From positions 1-62,578 of the forward strand of contig JANPJV010000292.1 in assembly GCA_031425695.1 (NCBI GenBank): a stretch of 62,578 bases of DNA. Direction: 5' to 3'. Both the position numbers and the translations under genes were made by a program. Below are positions 43,878 through 51,945 of this stretch, piece after piece. The notes under the pieces were generated by a model that ran no database searches, had not been told where the DNA came from, and was given only the letters and a program-made list of their open reading frames with translations. Numbering within the stretch: the stretch's first letter is position 1; each line of letters begins with the position of its first letter. Origin of the DNA: JANPJV01 sp031425695. Its GTDB lineage: Bacteria; Pseudomonadota; Gammaproteobacteria; Xanthomonadales; SZUA-5.

Positions 43878-44918
43878 GTGCCTTTAATTTCCGACCCAGC
43901 CCTCCAAGCCCTGCAACTCCCGTTCGCGGAGGGCGCCTTACAGCTGCCCGCCCATAGCCTGTTCCTGCGCGCCCGCGCGGGGCTCGATCGTGGCCTTTTC
44001 CCGCCGGCGCAGCTTGCCTGCGAACAGAGCTTCAAGCCACACGCAGACGCGTTGGTGGATGCCGGCTACGCGCAGCCGGCGCGGCCGAGCGGGCCCTACC
44101 TAATGGTGCTGCTGTTGTCACCGCGCCAACGCCTGGAGGCGCGGGCGACGCTGGCGCGCGCGTTTGAATACGCTGGCGAGCTGGGCATCGTCGTCGCGGC
44201 GCAGAGCAACGATGAAGGCGGGCGCACGCTGGTCGGCGACATGGAAAGCTTGAGCGGCGGCGCGGTGCGGAATCTCTCCAAGCACCGGTGCCGGGTGGTC
44301 TGGAGCGAGCCTGCGGCTCGAAGGGTCGACCCTGGGATGCTCGCGGAATGGTTGGCATTGGATGCGCCCCGGCCCATCGGCGACGGGGAATTTCTCTCTC
44401 GCCCAGGCTTGTTCGCCTGGGATCACGCCGATCCCGGCTCTGCGCTGCTGGCTGAATTCCTGCCGGCCGATCTGCGCGGCGAGGGTGCCGATCTGGGTGC
44501 GGGCTACGGTTATCTCGCCAGCGAAGTGCTCGCCCGTTGCCCAAAGGTGAGCGCGCTCGATCTCTACGAGGCCGAGGCGCGCGCACTGGATCTGGCGCGA
44601 TTGAATCTCGCGAGCTGCGGCGATCGCGCTACGCTCGGCTTCCACTGGCATGACGTCGGCGCCGGCCTGCCGCGGCAGTACGATTTCATCGTCAGCAACC
44701 CGCCGTTCCACACCGGGCGCGCGGAACAGCCGCAGCTCGGCATTGCCTTCATCCGCGCCGCCGCGGCTGCCTTGCGTCCGCGTGGCCGGCTGCTGCTGGT
44801 CGCCAATCGCCATCTGCCTTACGAGCAGGACCTGCGCATGCATTTCGCCTCGATGCGCATGCTCGCCGATGCGCACGGCTTCAAGGTGCTGGAAGCCACC
44901 AAGGCCGGTTCCAAGTGA
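43878..44918 (+). CDS. rsmC: 16S rRNA (guanine-N2)-methyltransferase, RsmC-like
   Basis: 346 aa from a GTG. RsmC-type enzymes methylate G1207 of 16S rRNA with S-adenosylmethionine. There is a duplicated methyltransferase layout. The degenerate N-terminal half lacks the SAM loop. The active C-terminal half has motif I ADLGAGYGYLASEVL and the catalytic IVSNPPFHTG motif, typical of N2-guanine methylation of RNA. It overlaps rsuA, another 16S modification gene, by four bases. RlmG (23S G1835) is the main alternative. Confidence 0.85.
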   Translation: MPLISDPALQALQLPFAEGALQLPAHSLFLRARAGLDRGLFPPAQLACEQSFKPHADALVDAGYAQPARPSGPYLMVLLLSPRQRLEARATLARAFEYAGELGIVVAAQSNDEGGRTLVGDMESLSGGAVRNLSKHRCRVVWSEPAARRVDPGMLAEWLALDAPRPIGDGEFLSRPGLFAWDHADPGSALLAEFLPADLRGEGADLGAGYGYLASEVLARCPKVSALDLYEAEARALDLARLNLASCGDRATLGFHWHDVGAGLPRQYDFIVSNPPFHTGRAEQPQLGIAFIRAAAAALRPRGRLLLVANRHLPYEQDLRMHFASMRMLADAHGFKVLEATKAGSK

Positions 44919-45613
44919 AGCTGCTCAAGCTGATCGCGAATCTCGGCTACGGCACGCGCAAGGAAGTCGCGGCGATGTTCCGCGACGAGCGGATCACCGA
45001 TGCCGCCGGCAATCCACTCGAGGACGATTCCAAAGTCGACTATGCGGATATCCGCCTCGATGACGAACCGCTCGATCCGGCGCCGGGCCTGCTGATCATG
45101 TTGCACAAGCCGGTCGGCTACACCTGCTCGACCAAGGACCCAGGCCGCCTGATCTACGAGCTCATGCCGCGACGATTCCCCTGGCGCAAGCCGATCGTCT
45201 CAACCGTCGGCCGGCTTGATCGCGACACCTCGGGCCTGCTGTTGCTGACCGACGACGGTGCGCTGCTGCACCGGATCATTTCGCCGCGGGCGCGGGTCGC
45301 CAAGGTCTATGAGGCGACGCTCGCGCAGAATCTTGCTGGCGACGAGGAAACCTTGTTCGGCAGCGGAACGCTGATGCTCGAAGGCGAGGAGGCGCCACTC
45401 GCGCCCGCGCAACTCGAAGTCCTGGATCCCAGGCGCGCGCGACTCACGATCACCGAGGGCCGCTACCACCAGGTCCGTCGCATGTTCGCGGCGGCGGGCA
45501 ACCACGTCACCGCATTGCACCGGATCAGCATCGGCGGCCTCGAGCTCGGCGATTTGCCGGCGGGGCAGTGGCGGCTATTGGGCGCGGAGGAGGTCGCGCG
45601 GATATTTGGGTGA
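44915..45613 (+). CDS. rsuA: 16S rRNA pseudouridine synthase, RsuA-like
   Basis: 232 aa with a GTG start overlapping the rsmC stop. RsuA converts U516 of 16S rRNA to pseudouridine. A short S4-like N-terminus (MKLLKLIANLGYGTRKEVAA) is followed by the catalytic motif VGRLDRDTSGLLLLTDDG with its conserved Asp. The RsuA-branch blocks PVGYTCSTKDPG, RLTITEGRYHQVRRMFAAAG and GNHVTALHRISIGGL are present. Closely related RluE/RluB enzymes act on 23S rRNA; the CSTKDP segment fits RsuA best. Confidence 0.9.
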   Translation: MKLLKLIANLGYGTRKEVAAMFRDERITDAAGNPLEDDSKVDYADIRLDDEPLDPAPGLLIMLHKPVGYTCSTKDPGRLIYELMPRRFPWRKPIVSTVGRLDRDTSGLLLLTDDGALLHRIISPRARVAKVYEATLAQNLAGDEETLFGSGTLMLEGEEAPLAPAQLEVLDPRRARLTITEGRYHQVRRMFAAAGNHVTALHRISIGGLELGDLPAGQWRLLGAEEVARIFG

Positions 45614-45635
45614 GGGAGTGCGAAGGGATGCTCTT

Positions 45636-45727
45636 GTAGGTCATGTTGCTCGCGTCAGCGAGCTACTTGACGGTATGGCGGAACGAAGAGCGTCAAGTAG
45701 CCCGCGTTCGCGGGCAACATGACCTAC
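45636..45727. repeat. GTAGGTCATGTTG palindrome between rsuA and apbE
   Basis: GTAGGTCATGTTGCTCGCG ... AGCTACTTGAC and the inverted GTCAAGTAGC ... CGCGGGCAACATGACCTAC. Same family as 18053-18149 and 37247-37475. It lies in a convergent gap, and its right end overlaps the apbE stop codon. Confidence 0.88.
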
Positions 45728-46650
45728 GACGACCCATCGCGCTGCACCCCGCCATCCTGCCCCACTGTCAAATACGGTAACCCCAACTCCCGCAAATATT
45801 CCGCACCCGGCGCGCACCCCAGCAGCATTGCCAGCGTCGCCGCAGCGCCGGCGACCAGGCAGCTGGGGGCGAGGACGCTGACGCTGGCGAAGCTCGTGAT
45901 CGGCCAGCCGCTGCGGGGATCGAGAATGTGGCTGTATCGGCGGCCGTCGACGACCAGCGCGCGCTCGTAGTCGCCGCTGGTGGCGAGCCCGCCGCTGGCG
46001 ATTTCGATCTGCGCGATGGCGCGGCTGGTTTCACCTGGATCCTTGATGCCGACGCGCCAGGCGCTGCCGTCTGCGTGGGCGCCGATGACGGCAAGGTCGC
46101 CGCCGAGATCGACCACGCCGTGCCAGATGCCGAGCGCACGACAAATCGCCGCAGCGCGGTCGGCGGCGTATTCCTTGACCATGCCGCCGAGGTCGAGACG
46201 CATGCCGGGGAACGGCAACCGCAGGCGCGGCCGCTCCCACACGACTTTGTCCCAGCCGATCAAGCCGCGCGCCTGGGCGATCTCATCCGCGCCCGGCAAG
46301 CGGCCCTGTTGGCCATCCCAGATCCGCGTCAGCGCGCCTGCCGTGACGTCGAACAGGCCTTCGCTCTGCGCATGCAGCATCGCGGCAAAATCCAGCAGGT
46401 TCGCAGTCTCGTCGTCGACTTCGACGAACGCCTGCGCGGCAGCGCGTTGCAACTGCGCCAGCCGGCTGTCATCGCGATAGTGCGAGTACTTGCGATCGAG
46501 CCGCGCGACCTCCGCTCGCGCGGCGCGCGCGGCTTCGGCAGCCGCGCCCTCCGGTACACCTTCGATCTCAAGCGCGCATGGGCAACCCATGCTCGTCCAC
46601 CCGAAGTGCAGAGAGGTATGAGTAATCGGCTGCTCGTGCGCGCCAGCCAT
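45724..46650 (-). CDS. apbE: FAD:protein FMN transferase (ApbE family)
   Basis: 308 aa. ApbE links FMN from FAD covalently to a Ser/Thr of a target protein, normally outside the cytoplasm. Family motifs are SMGCPC near the start, YSHYRDDSRLAQLQ, GLFDVTAGAL, DLGGMVKEYAADRAA, VVDLGGDLAVIG, GLATSGDYERAL and HILDPRSGWPI. No signal peptide or lipobox is visible, which is unusual and leaves its location open. It is the last gene of a five-gene overlapping operon; its start shares one base with the DUF3570 stop. The TAG stop is part of a palindromic repeat. Confidence 0.92.
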   Translation of the reverse strand: MAGAHEQPITHTSLHFGWTSMGCPCALEIEGVPEGAAAEAARAARAEVARLDRKYSHYRDDSRLAQLQRAAAQAFVEVDDETANLLDFAAMLHAQSEGLFDVTAGALTRIWDGQQGRLPGADEIAQARGLIGWDKVVWERPRLRLPFPGMRLDLGGMVKEYAADRAAAICRALGIWHGVVDLGGDLAVIGAHADGSAWRVGIKDPGETSRAIAQIEIASGGLATSGDYERALVVDGRRYSHILDPRSGWPITSFASVSVLAPSCLVAGAAATLAMLLGCAPGAEYLRELGLPYLTVGQDGGVQRDGSS

Positions 46651-47819
46651 CAGTCGAAGCGCAGATCGATTCCCAGCGAGGCCTGCGTGAAGCTCACCAG
46701 GCCCGGGTCGTCCCCGGCTGCGCCACCGAGCGCGTAGTCAGAGGAGCTGTGATAGCGCGTGATGGCAGCCACGACTTCGACGCGTCCGAAGCGCTTGCGC
46801 AGGTCGAGGCTCGCCGAGAGCGCGCCGTAATCGCCGAGCCGGTAATCGCTCGAATAGTGCTCGCCCGGATCGTCATCGGTGAAGAACGCATGGAAGCGTG
46901 CTGCGTCCTGCGTGTACCAGCGCACGCCGGGTACGAGCTTCCAGTCGGCACCCAGTGACTGGTACCACGCGAGCTCAAAGGTGTGCGAGTGCACGCCCCA
47001 GCTGTCCTGCGCGTAGCGGTAGTCGGCATGCAATGCGGCGTCGGCTTGCGTCAGCGCGTGCCGATAGCGCAGCAGCAGCGCCGCCTGCGTGCGCCGCTCG
47101 GGGCGCGAGTCGTTGAAGAAATTCCCCCCGCCGTAGAAGCGCTTGTATGGATCGGACAGGAAGCCGTTCGACTGGGTGACCTGCAATCCGGCCTGCACCA
47201 CGCGCGAGCGGTCCAGGACCTGCGCCAGGCTCACGAACAACGAGGCCGTGTTTTTGTGCTCCTCGAGCACGCGATTGAATGCCGGCGCATCGCTCGGGTG
47301 GATGGAGTCGCTCGAATAGCTGGCCCCAAAGCCCAGCGTCAGCGCCTCGCTCAGCGCCTGCCGGCGTTCGCCGCCGAAGTAGATCGCGCGGTAGTCGTCC
47401 TCATCCGAATAACCAGCGCTCACGCCAAAGCCGTTGCCGCCACCTTGATCGCGCTCCCAGCCGACGTCGACCTGCTGGCGTGATTCGCGGATGGTCGCGC
47501 CGCTCATGATCTGCAGTGGCTGACCGTCCTCGTCCGGAAACAGGAACCAGGGCGAGGCGCCGCTCATGAGCTCGGAGGTCAGTCCCAGGCGCAACTCGTC
47601 CTGGTCATTGAGCGTGTGTGCGACATTCAGTTGCTGCGTGCGGATGTGGAAGCGCTCCGCGCTGCCGTCGAGCGGTGCGTCGCCCAGCGCATCCTCGTCG
47701 TAATCGTTGTAGCGATAGCTGACGCGCGTGTCGCCGTCGCCCGCGGCGGTTGCTGGCGACACCGGTGCGCTCAAGGCCGCAGCCGCTGCCAGCAGGCTCG
47801 CTAGCTTGTGTCGCATCAA
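46650..47819 (-). CDS. DUF3570 predicted outer-membrane beta-barrel, candidate flavoprotein
   Basis: 389 aa. A signal peptide (MMRHKLASLLAAAAALSAPV) is followed by alternating beta strands ending SLGIDLRFD, consistent with a 14-16-stranded barrel. The sequence matches my recollection of DUF3570. Two motifs of the ApbE target type occur close together: MSGAS (residues 85-89) and MSGAT (105-109), the second preceded by an Asp/Gly segment. In NqrC and RnfG a comparable SGAT threonine carries covalent FMN. With apbE immediately downstream, this protein is the natural substrate candidate. The four-base overlap with DUF4266 shows coupling. Function is otherwise unknown. Confidence 0.8.
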   Translation of the reverse strand: MMRHKLASLLAAAAALSAPVSPATAAGDGDTRVSYRYNDYDEDALGDAPLDGSAERFHIRTQQLNVAHTLNDQDELRLGLTSELMSGASPWFLFPDEDGQPLQIMSGATIRESRQQVDVGWERDQGGGNGFGVSAGYSDEDDYRAIYFGGERRQALSEALTLGFGASYSSDSIHPSDAPAFNRVLEEHKNTASLFVSLAQVLDRSRVVQAGLQVTQSNGFLSDPYKRFYGGGNFFNDSRPERRTQAALLLRYRHALTQADAALHADYRYAQDSWGVHSHTFELAWYQSLGADWKLVPGVRWYTQDAARFHAFFTDDDPGEHYSSDYRLGDYGALSASLDLRKRFGRVEVVAAITRYHSSSDYALGGAAGDDPGLVSFTQASLGIDLRFD

Positions 47820-48031
47820 TTACAGCCGCAGCCGCCGCCGGCCGCGCCGACGCGCCCGCTGCTGCCTTCTTTGCTGAAATGGGTGTGCTCTTTCAGCGCG
47901 GTCTTCAGCGGATCCGGATCCCACTGCATCTCCCAAGCGGCGAGGCGGCCACGCTCCCAAGGCTGCACCGGCGTACTCGCGCAGCCGCCGAGCATTGTCG
48001 CCAGCAGCAGCAAACCTAGCCTATTGCGCAT
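47816..48031 (-). CDS. DUF4266 small lipoprotein with Cys-rich tail
   Basis: 71 aa from the ATG at 48031. The lipoprotein signal ends in LGGC (lipobox Cys near residue 17), so the mature protein is only about 55 residues. The body contains PVQPWERGRLAAWEMQWD and a conserved-looking HTHFSKEGSSG. The C-terminus is GGGCGCN, with two adjacent free cysteines. I recall DUF4266 proteins with this tail next to DUF3570 and ApbE in other proteobacteria, but no function is established. Its start overlaps the thioredoxin gene by 11 bases. Confidence 0.8.
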   Translation of the reverse strand: MRNRLGLLLLATMLGGCASTPVQPWERGRLAAWEMQWDPDPLKTALKEHTHFSKEGSSGRVGAAGGGCGCN

Positions 48032-48563
48032 CGGCCGCCACCAGGCTACGCACCTGCGTACGTAGCTCGTCGATATCCTTCTCTTTGAAACCGGCATGTC
48101 GCGCATGTACCTTGCCACTGCGATCGATCAGATAGGACGAGGGCATTGCCTTGAGCCCATAAGCGAGGGCAACCACGCCACCGCCATCGTAGACGACGGG
48201 ATAGCTGACCTTGTGCGTCTCCAAAAAGGCTCTGGCGTCGCCCTGGTCCTCGACGACATTGACCGCGAGGATCTCGAAATCCGAGCGCCCGAATTCCTGG
48301 CGCAAGCCCTCGTAGAGCGGCAGCGATTTGAGGCAGGGGCTGCACCATGAGGCCCAGAAATCTACCAGCACCACTTTGCCCTTGAGCCCGGCGAGACTAT
48401 GCGGCGCATCGCCGGTAAGCGCCGGTTGGGCAATGGCCGGCGCCACGTCGCCGATCTCGACGGCGACGGCCGTCGACGCCATCACGCTCAGCGCGAGCGC
48501 GATTGCGACAGCGCAACCACTCTGCGCCGAAAACCGAACACCAAAAACCGTCAACCCGCTCAC
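48021..48563 (-). CDS. TlpA/ResA-type periplasmic thioredoxin
   Basis: 180 aa. The N-terminal hydrophobic segment (about residues 17-34) acts as a signal or membrane anchor. The thioredoxin fold has active site WASWCSPCLKS (CSPC), the TlpA-type block VVLVDFWASWC, and the cis-Pro loop KAMPSSYLIDRSGKV. Such proteins reduce disulfides in the periplasm, often during copper-site or heme assembly. Its neighbours provide likely clients: a cupredoxin with a Cys ligand and a lipoprotein with a Cys-x-Cys tail. It overlaps the cupredoxin gene by four bases. Confidence 0.93.
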   Translation of the reverse strand: MSGLTVFGVRFSAQSGCAVAIALALSVMASTAVAVEIGDVAPAIAQPALTGDAPHSLAGLKGKVVLVDFWASWCSPCLKSLPLYEGLRQEFGRSDFEILAVNVVEDQGDARAFLETHKVSYPVVYDGGGVVALAYGLKAMPSSYLIDRSGKVHARHAGFKEKDIDELRTQVRSLVAADAQ

Positions 48564-49345
48564 TTTGCCAGCTCCGCTTCGGCCTCACTCAAGGACTGGC
48601 ACAGGGCTTCCGATCCCGGGAGCGCGCGAGTGATGGGAATACTGCCGCTGAGCGGTGGATTGGTCAGGGTGTAGTTGACCGTGCCACTGGTGCAGGAGGT
48701 AAAACTCAGCGTCGCTGTACCGACTTGAGTCGTGGTCGTCGCCTGGCCGTTATTGAAGATGCCACCGCTGGTCTGGAAGACCATCAAGGGTGCGCTGGCG
48801 CCGGAATAGTTACCCTGGATGGTGAGCCAGCGATGCTCAGGCGCGCCCAATTTGAAGGCTGCGGTCGGCGGCGAAGTCTGGAAGGTGAACCACGCCGCGA
48901 ACATGAACCGGCTGACGGGCTCAATATCGATCAGGAAGCCCTGGCCACTCGTTGCCGGGTTGAACCAGGCACCGGCAATGCCCTGGTTGATGGCGAAAGT
49001 GGTACCACCACCGACGATGGTGATGCGGGCATTCATCGACGTATTGATCGAGGCACCGGGCACCGAATGCGCGCGGCAGTAGACAGGCACCACCCCGGCG
49101 GCAGTGAACGTGCGCTCGAAGACCCAGCCAGGCCCCGCGGTCGGGCGCGAAAACGAGTTGTCGTCGGCAGTCACATCGTGGAAGCCCTGGTCATTGATGA
49201 AGCGGACGGTGTCGCCGACGTTGATGCTGACCGCGTTGGGGATGAAGACGTTATTGCGCAGGCGTATCTCCACCGTTGCGGCCTGCGCAGCAGTGGCACC
49301 GACGAGCAGTGCCGCAATCAAGGTCCAGCTCTTCCAGCTTTGCAT
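48560..49345 (-). CDS. Secreted cupredoxin fused to an SGxGF module
   Basis: 261 aa, first gene of the redox operon. The signal peptide is cleaved after AQA (residue 22-23). Residues 24-112 form a plastocyanin-like domain. Type 1 copper ligands are visible as His56 (GFHDVTAD), Cys90 and His93 (VYCRAHSVPG) and probably Met104 (NTSMNARI). Residues about 123-250 are the secreted module shared with two other proteins of the window (GAWFNPATSGQGF ... GSIPITR). It should carry single electrons outside the cytoplasm. The fusion of a copper electron carrier to this module is unusual. Confidence 0.85.
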   Translation of the reverse strand: MQSWKSWTLIAALLVGATAAQAATVEIRLRNNVFIPNAVSINVGDTVRFINDQGFHDVTADDNSFSRPTAGPGWVFERTFTAAGVVPVYCRAHSVPGASINTSMNARITIVGGGTTFAINQGIAGAWFNPATSGQGFLIDIEPVSRFMFAAWFTFQTSPPTAAFKLGAPEHRWLTIQGNYSGASAPLMVFQTSGGIFNNGQATTTTQVGTATLSFTSCTSGTVNYTLTNPPLSGSIPITRALPGSEALCQSLSEAEAELAK

Positions 49346-49586
49346 GGGATTGCTCCAGTGTTTGGTCGGGCCCGCGAGGAACGCAGCGGAATTAAAAAAC
49401 AGAACTCAATATCAACGTAGCAAACCGCTTTGCAGCCGACATCCCCCATTCGGTGCCGGCCATACCCGACCAAGGTCAGGCGTTGCCTTGAGCCACCTTC
49501 CGCACCTGCCTATGCTGATCGCATTGACCGGCCCCTCACAAGCGGCAGCTCGCAGTCGGCACCGCACACTCGCAGGAAGAAAACGC

Positions 49587-50675
49587 ATGAAGCAGGGCTT
49601 GGTGCTGTGCATGATCGTCAAGGACGAAGCCGCGATCATCGCGCGTGCGCTGGCTTCGGTGCGATCACATGTCGCGGCTTATCTCATCATCGACACGGGT
49701 TCGAGCGATGCCACCATCGCCAGCGTGCGCGAGCAACTGGCGGGCTTGCCTGGGGACATCGTCGAGCGGCCCTGGCGGGACTTCTCGAGCAACCGCAACG
49801 AGGGGCTGGAGCTCGCGCGCGGGTACGGCAGCCACGCGCTGATCCTCGATGCGGATGAAGAACTGACCCTGCCGCGCGGAAGCTTTCCGGCGCTCGTCGC
49901 CGACGGCGACCTCTGGTGGGTGTCCGAGCGCAGCAGCAAGCCGGCTCCGGCGTTGTCCAAGCCGCGCATCCTGCGCCTCGATTCGGGCTACCGCTTCAAG
50001 GGCGTGATCCACGAGGCGATCGCCTATGACGACCAGGCGCGGCACGTGGACCTGGCCGAGATCGTGATCCTTGCGCACTACGACGGCGCACGTTCGACGG
50101 TCGGCTCGATCAAGGACAAATACTTGCGCGATGCGCGGTTGCTCGAGGACGCGCTCGTCGCCGAACCGGACGAATCGCGCTCCTGGTACTACCTCGGCAT
50201 GTCCTACCTCGCGGCTGGCGAGCCCGCGCGCGCCGAGGCGCCCCTGACGCATCTGCTGACGCTGCCCCAGGCACTGCCGAGCGAGCGCTACGACGCGCGC
50301 ATGCGCCTCGCCGCGATCGCACGCCAGCGGGATGCGCTCGAGCTGGCCGAGTCGCATCTGCGCGCCGCCAGCATGCTCGCGCCGCGCCGTCCCGACCCGC
50401 TGATCGTGCTCGCCGAGCTTAGCTACGCCCGCGGTGAAGCGGCGATCGCCCACGCCCTCGCCCTGCGCTCGCTGGAGATTCCCGTCGTCAACGACGGCAT
50501 GTTCATCGACGCCGAGCTGATGTTCCCCCGTCGCCAGCTCATCTTCCTGCAAGCCGCCAGCGCCGTTGGCGATGTTGCCCGCGCCCGCCAAGTCGTCGAA
50601 AACGTCCTCCGCCAACCCGAGCTCACCGCGCACGCCAGGGCGGTGTTCCAGGAATGGCGCGGGCGGCTTTCCTGA
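49587..50675 (+). CDS. Family 2 glycosyltransferase with TPR-like C-terminus
   Basis: 362 aa from the ATG at 49587, preceded by AGGAAGAAAACGC. A GT-A fold at the N-terminus has CMIVKDEAAIIARALASV, DTGSSDAT and the metal-binding ILDADEEL. The C-terminal 170 residues are helical repeats of the TPR kind (WYYLGMSYLAAGEPARAEA and similar). This is the architecture of SunS/WaaE-like transferases that modify proteins or lipopolysaccharide; the acceptor is unknown. It is alone on its strand and divergent from the cupredoxin operon across 240 bp, where I identify no gene. Confidence 0.85.
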   Translation: MKQGLVLCMIVKDEAAIIARALASVRSHVAAYLIIDTGSSDATIASVREQLAGLPGDIVERPWRDFSSNRNEGLELARGYGSHALILDADEELTLPRGSFPALVADGDLWWVSERSSKPAPALSKPRILRLDSGYRFKGVIHEAIAYDDQARHVDLAEIVILAHYDGARSTVGSIKDKYLRDARLLEDALVAEPDESRSWYYLGMSYLAAGEPARAEAPLTHLLTLPQALPSERYDARMRLAAIARQRDALELAESHLRAASMLAPRRPDPLIVLAELSYARGEAAIAHALALRSLEIPVVNDGMFIDAELMFPRRQLIFLQAASAVGDVARARQVVENVLRQPELTAHARAVFQEWRGRLS

Positions 50676-50697
50676 CGCAAAGGCAATAGCGAGAGCC

Positions 50698-50789
50698 ATC
50701 CGCAGATTTCGCAGATTACGCAGATTAAGAGCAAGAAGCGTCACCACGGCATCGGTTCCAATCTGCGGAAATCTGCGAAATCTGCGGAT
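50698..50789. repeat. Dispersed inverted repeat, ATCTGCG family, copy 3
   Basis: Left arm ATCCGCAGATTTCGCAGATT and right arm ending AAATCTGCGAAATCTGCGGA. The right flank GAAATGCTCTTG also matches copy 2. It is in the convergent gap between the glycosyltransferase and the dehydrogenase. Confidence 0.85.
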
Positions 50790-50822
50790 GAAATGCTCTT
50801 GCGGTGGGATTGCCGCAACGTT

Positions 50823-51830
50823 TTAGATTGGGTCGATGGGGCCGCCCCCGCCCAGCACCGCGCTGACGTTGTCGAGGGCGCGGAGGCCCATGGCGTGGCG
50901 GGTTTCGACGGTGGCGCTGCCCATGTGCGGGGTGAGGAAGACGTTGCGCAGGGCGGCGAGGCGTTGGTCGAAGGCGGGTTCCTTGGCGAAGACATCGAGG
51001 CCGGCGGCGAACAGCGGACCGGAGCCGAGCGCGCCGAGGAGCGCCTCCTCATCGACCAGGCTGCCGCGGGCGACGTTGATGAAGATGGCACCCTGCGGCA
51101 GCAGCGCAAAACGGCGCGCATCCATGATCCCGCGGGTTTCCGGCGTTGCCGGGGCATGCAGCGAGAGCACCTGGCAGTGCGGCAGCATCGCGTCGAGATC
51201 GGCATGGAACTCGGCGCCCTGCTCGAGTTCGGCCGGCAGGCGGCTGCGATTGCAATACAGCACGCGCATGCCGAAACCACGGGCGCGGGTGGCCACCGCA
51301 CGACCGATACGGCCCATGCCGAGGAGCCCCAGCGTCTTGCCGGAAAGACGCGTTCCGAGCATCTCGCCCTGCAGGAAATTCAACCGCCACCCGGTCTCCA
51401 TGATCTTGAGATATTCAGCGGCCCGGCGCGCGGCGCCCAGCATCAGCAGCAGGGTGAGGTCGGCCGTGCATTCGGTCAGCACGTCCGGCGTATTGGTGAC
51501 GATGATTCCGCGCGACTGCGCCGCGGCCAGGTCCAGGTGATCGAAGCCGACGCTCGCCGTGGCAATCAGCCGAACACTGTAAGGCAGCGCGGCGATTGCG
51601 GCAGCGTCCAGGCGCTGGCCGCCGCAGACCACGACTGCCTTCGGCTGCAGCGTCTGCGCCAATGGCACCAGTTCGCGCGCCGGCAGGTTGCGGCCTTCGA
51701 CACAGTGCGCGGTAAAGCGCGCCTGCGCGATGGCGCGCACCGAATCGGGCGCCGCGTACGCGACCAGTACGCCGGCCTGGCTTGAACTGGAACCAGGGGA
51801 TTCGCTCAGCGGGAGCAACGTTTCAGCCAT
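50823..51830 (-). CDS. D-2-hydroxyacid dehydrogenase (NAD-dependent)
   Basis: 335 aa from the ATG at 51830; the upstream reading runs over the sigma-factor start region. It interconverts 2-oxoacids and D-2-hydroxyacids. The NAD Rossmann motif is GLLGMGRIGRAVATRARGFG. Catalytic residues are in NVARGSLVDEEAL (Arg), DVFAKEPAF (Glu) and LTPHMGSATVETR (His). This pattern fits the glyoxylate/hydroxypyruvate reductase (GhrB-like) subgroup, but substrate choice in this superfamily is not readable from sequence. It has no obvious pathway partner nearby. Confidence 0.9.
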   Translation of the reverse strand: MAETLLPLSESPGSSSSQAGVLVAYAAPDSVRAIAQARFTAHCVEGRNLPARELVPLAQTLQPKAVVVCGGQRLDAAAIAALPYSVRLIATASVGFDHLDLAAAQSRGIIVTNTPDVLTECTADLTLLLMLGAARRAAEYLKIMETGWRLNFLQGEMLGTRLSGKTLGLLGMGRIGRAVATRARGFGMRVLYCNRSRLPAELEQGAEFHADLDAMLPHCQVLSLHAPATPETRGIMDARRFALLPQGAIFINVARGSLVDEEALLGALGSGPLFAAGLDVFAKEPAFDQRLAALRNVFLTPHMGSATVETRHAMGLRALDNVSAVLGGGGPIDPI

Positions 51831-51945
51831 GGCAAAGAGCCCGCGTATCCGGAATGCGGCGCAGGATAGCCACGCATCCGATCGATAGCTGTAAGAATCC
51901 GCGCGCGGCGACGTCAACCCTGTGCACCACACAGGAGACCCAAGC

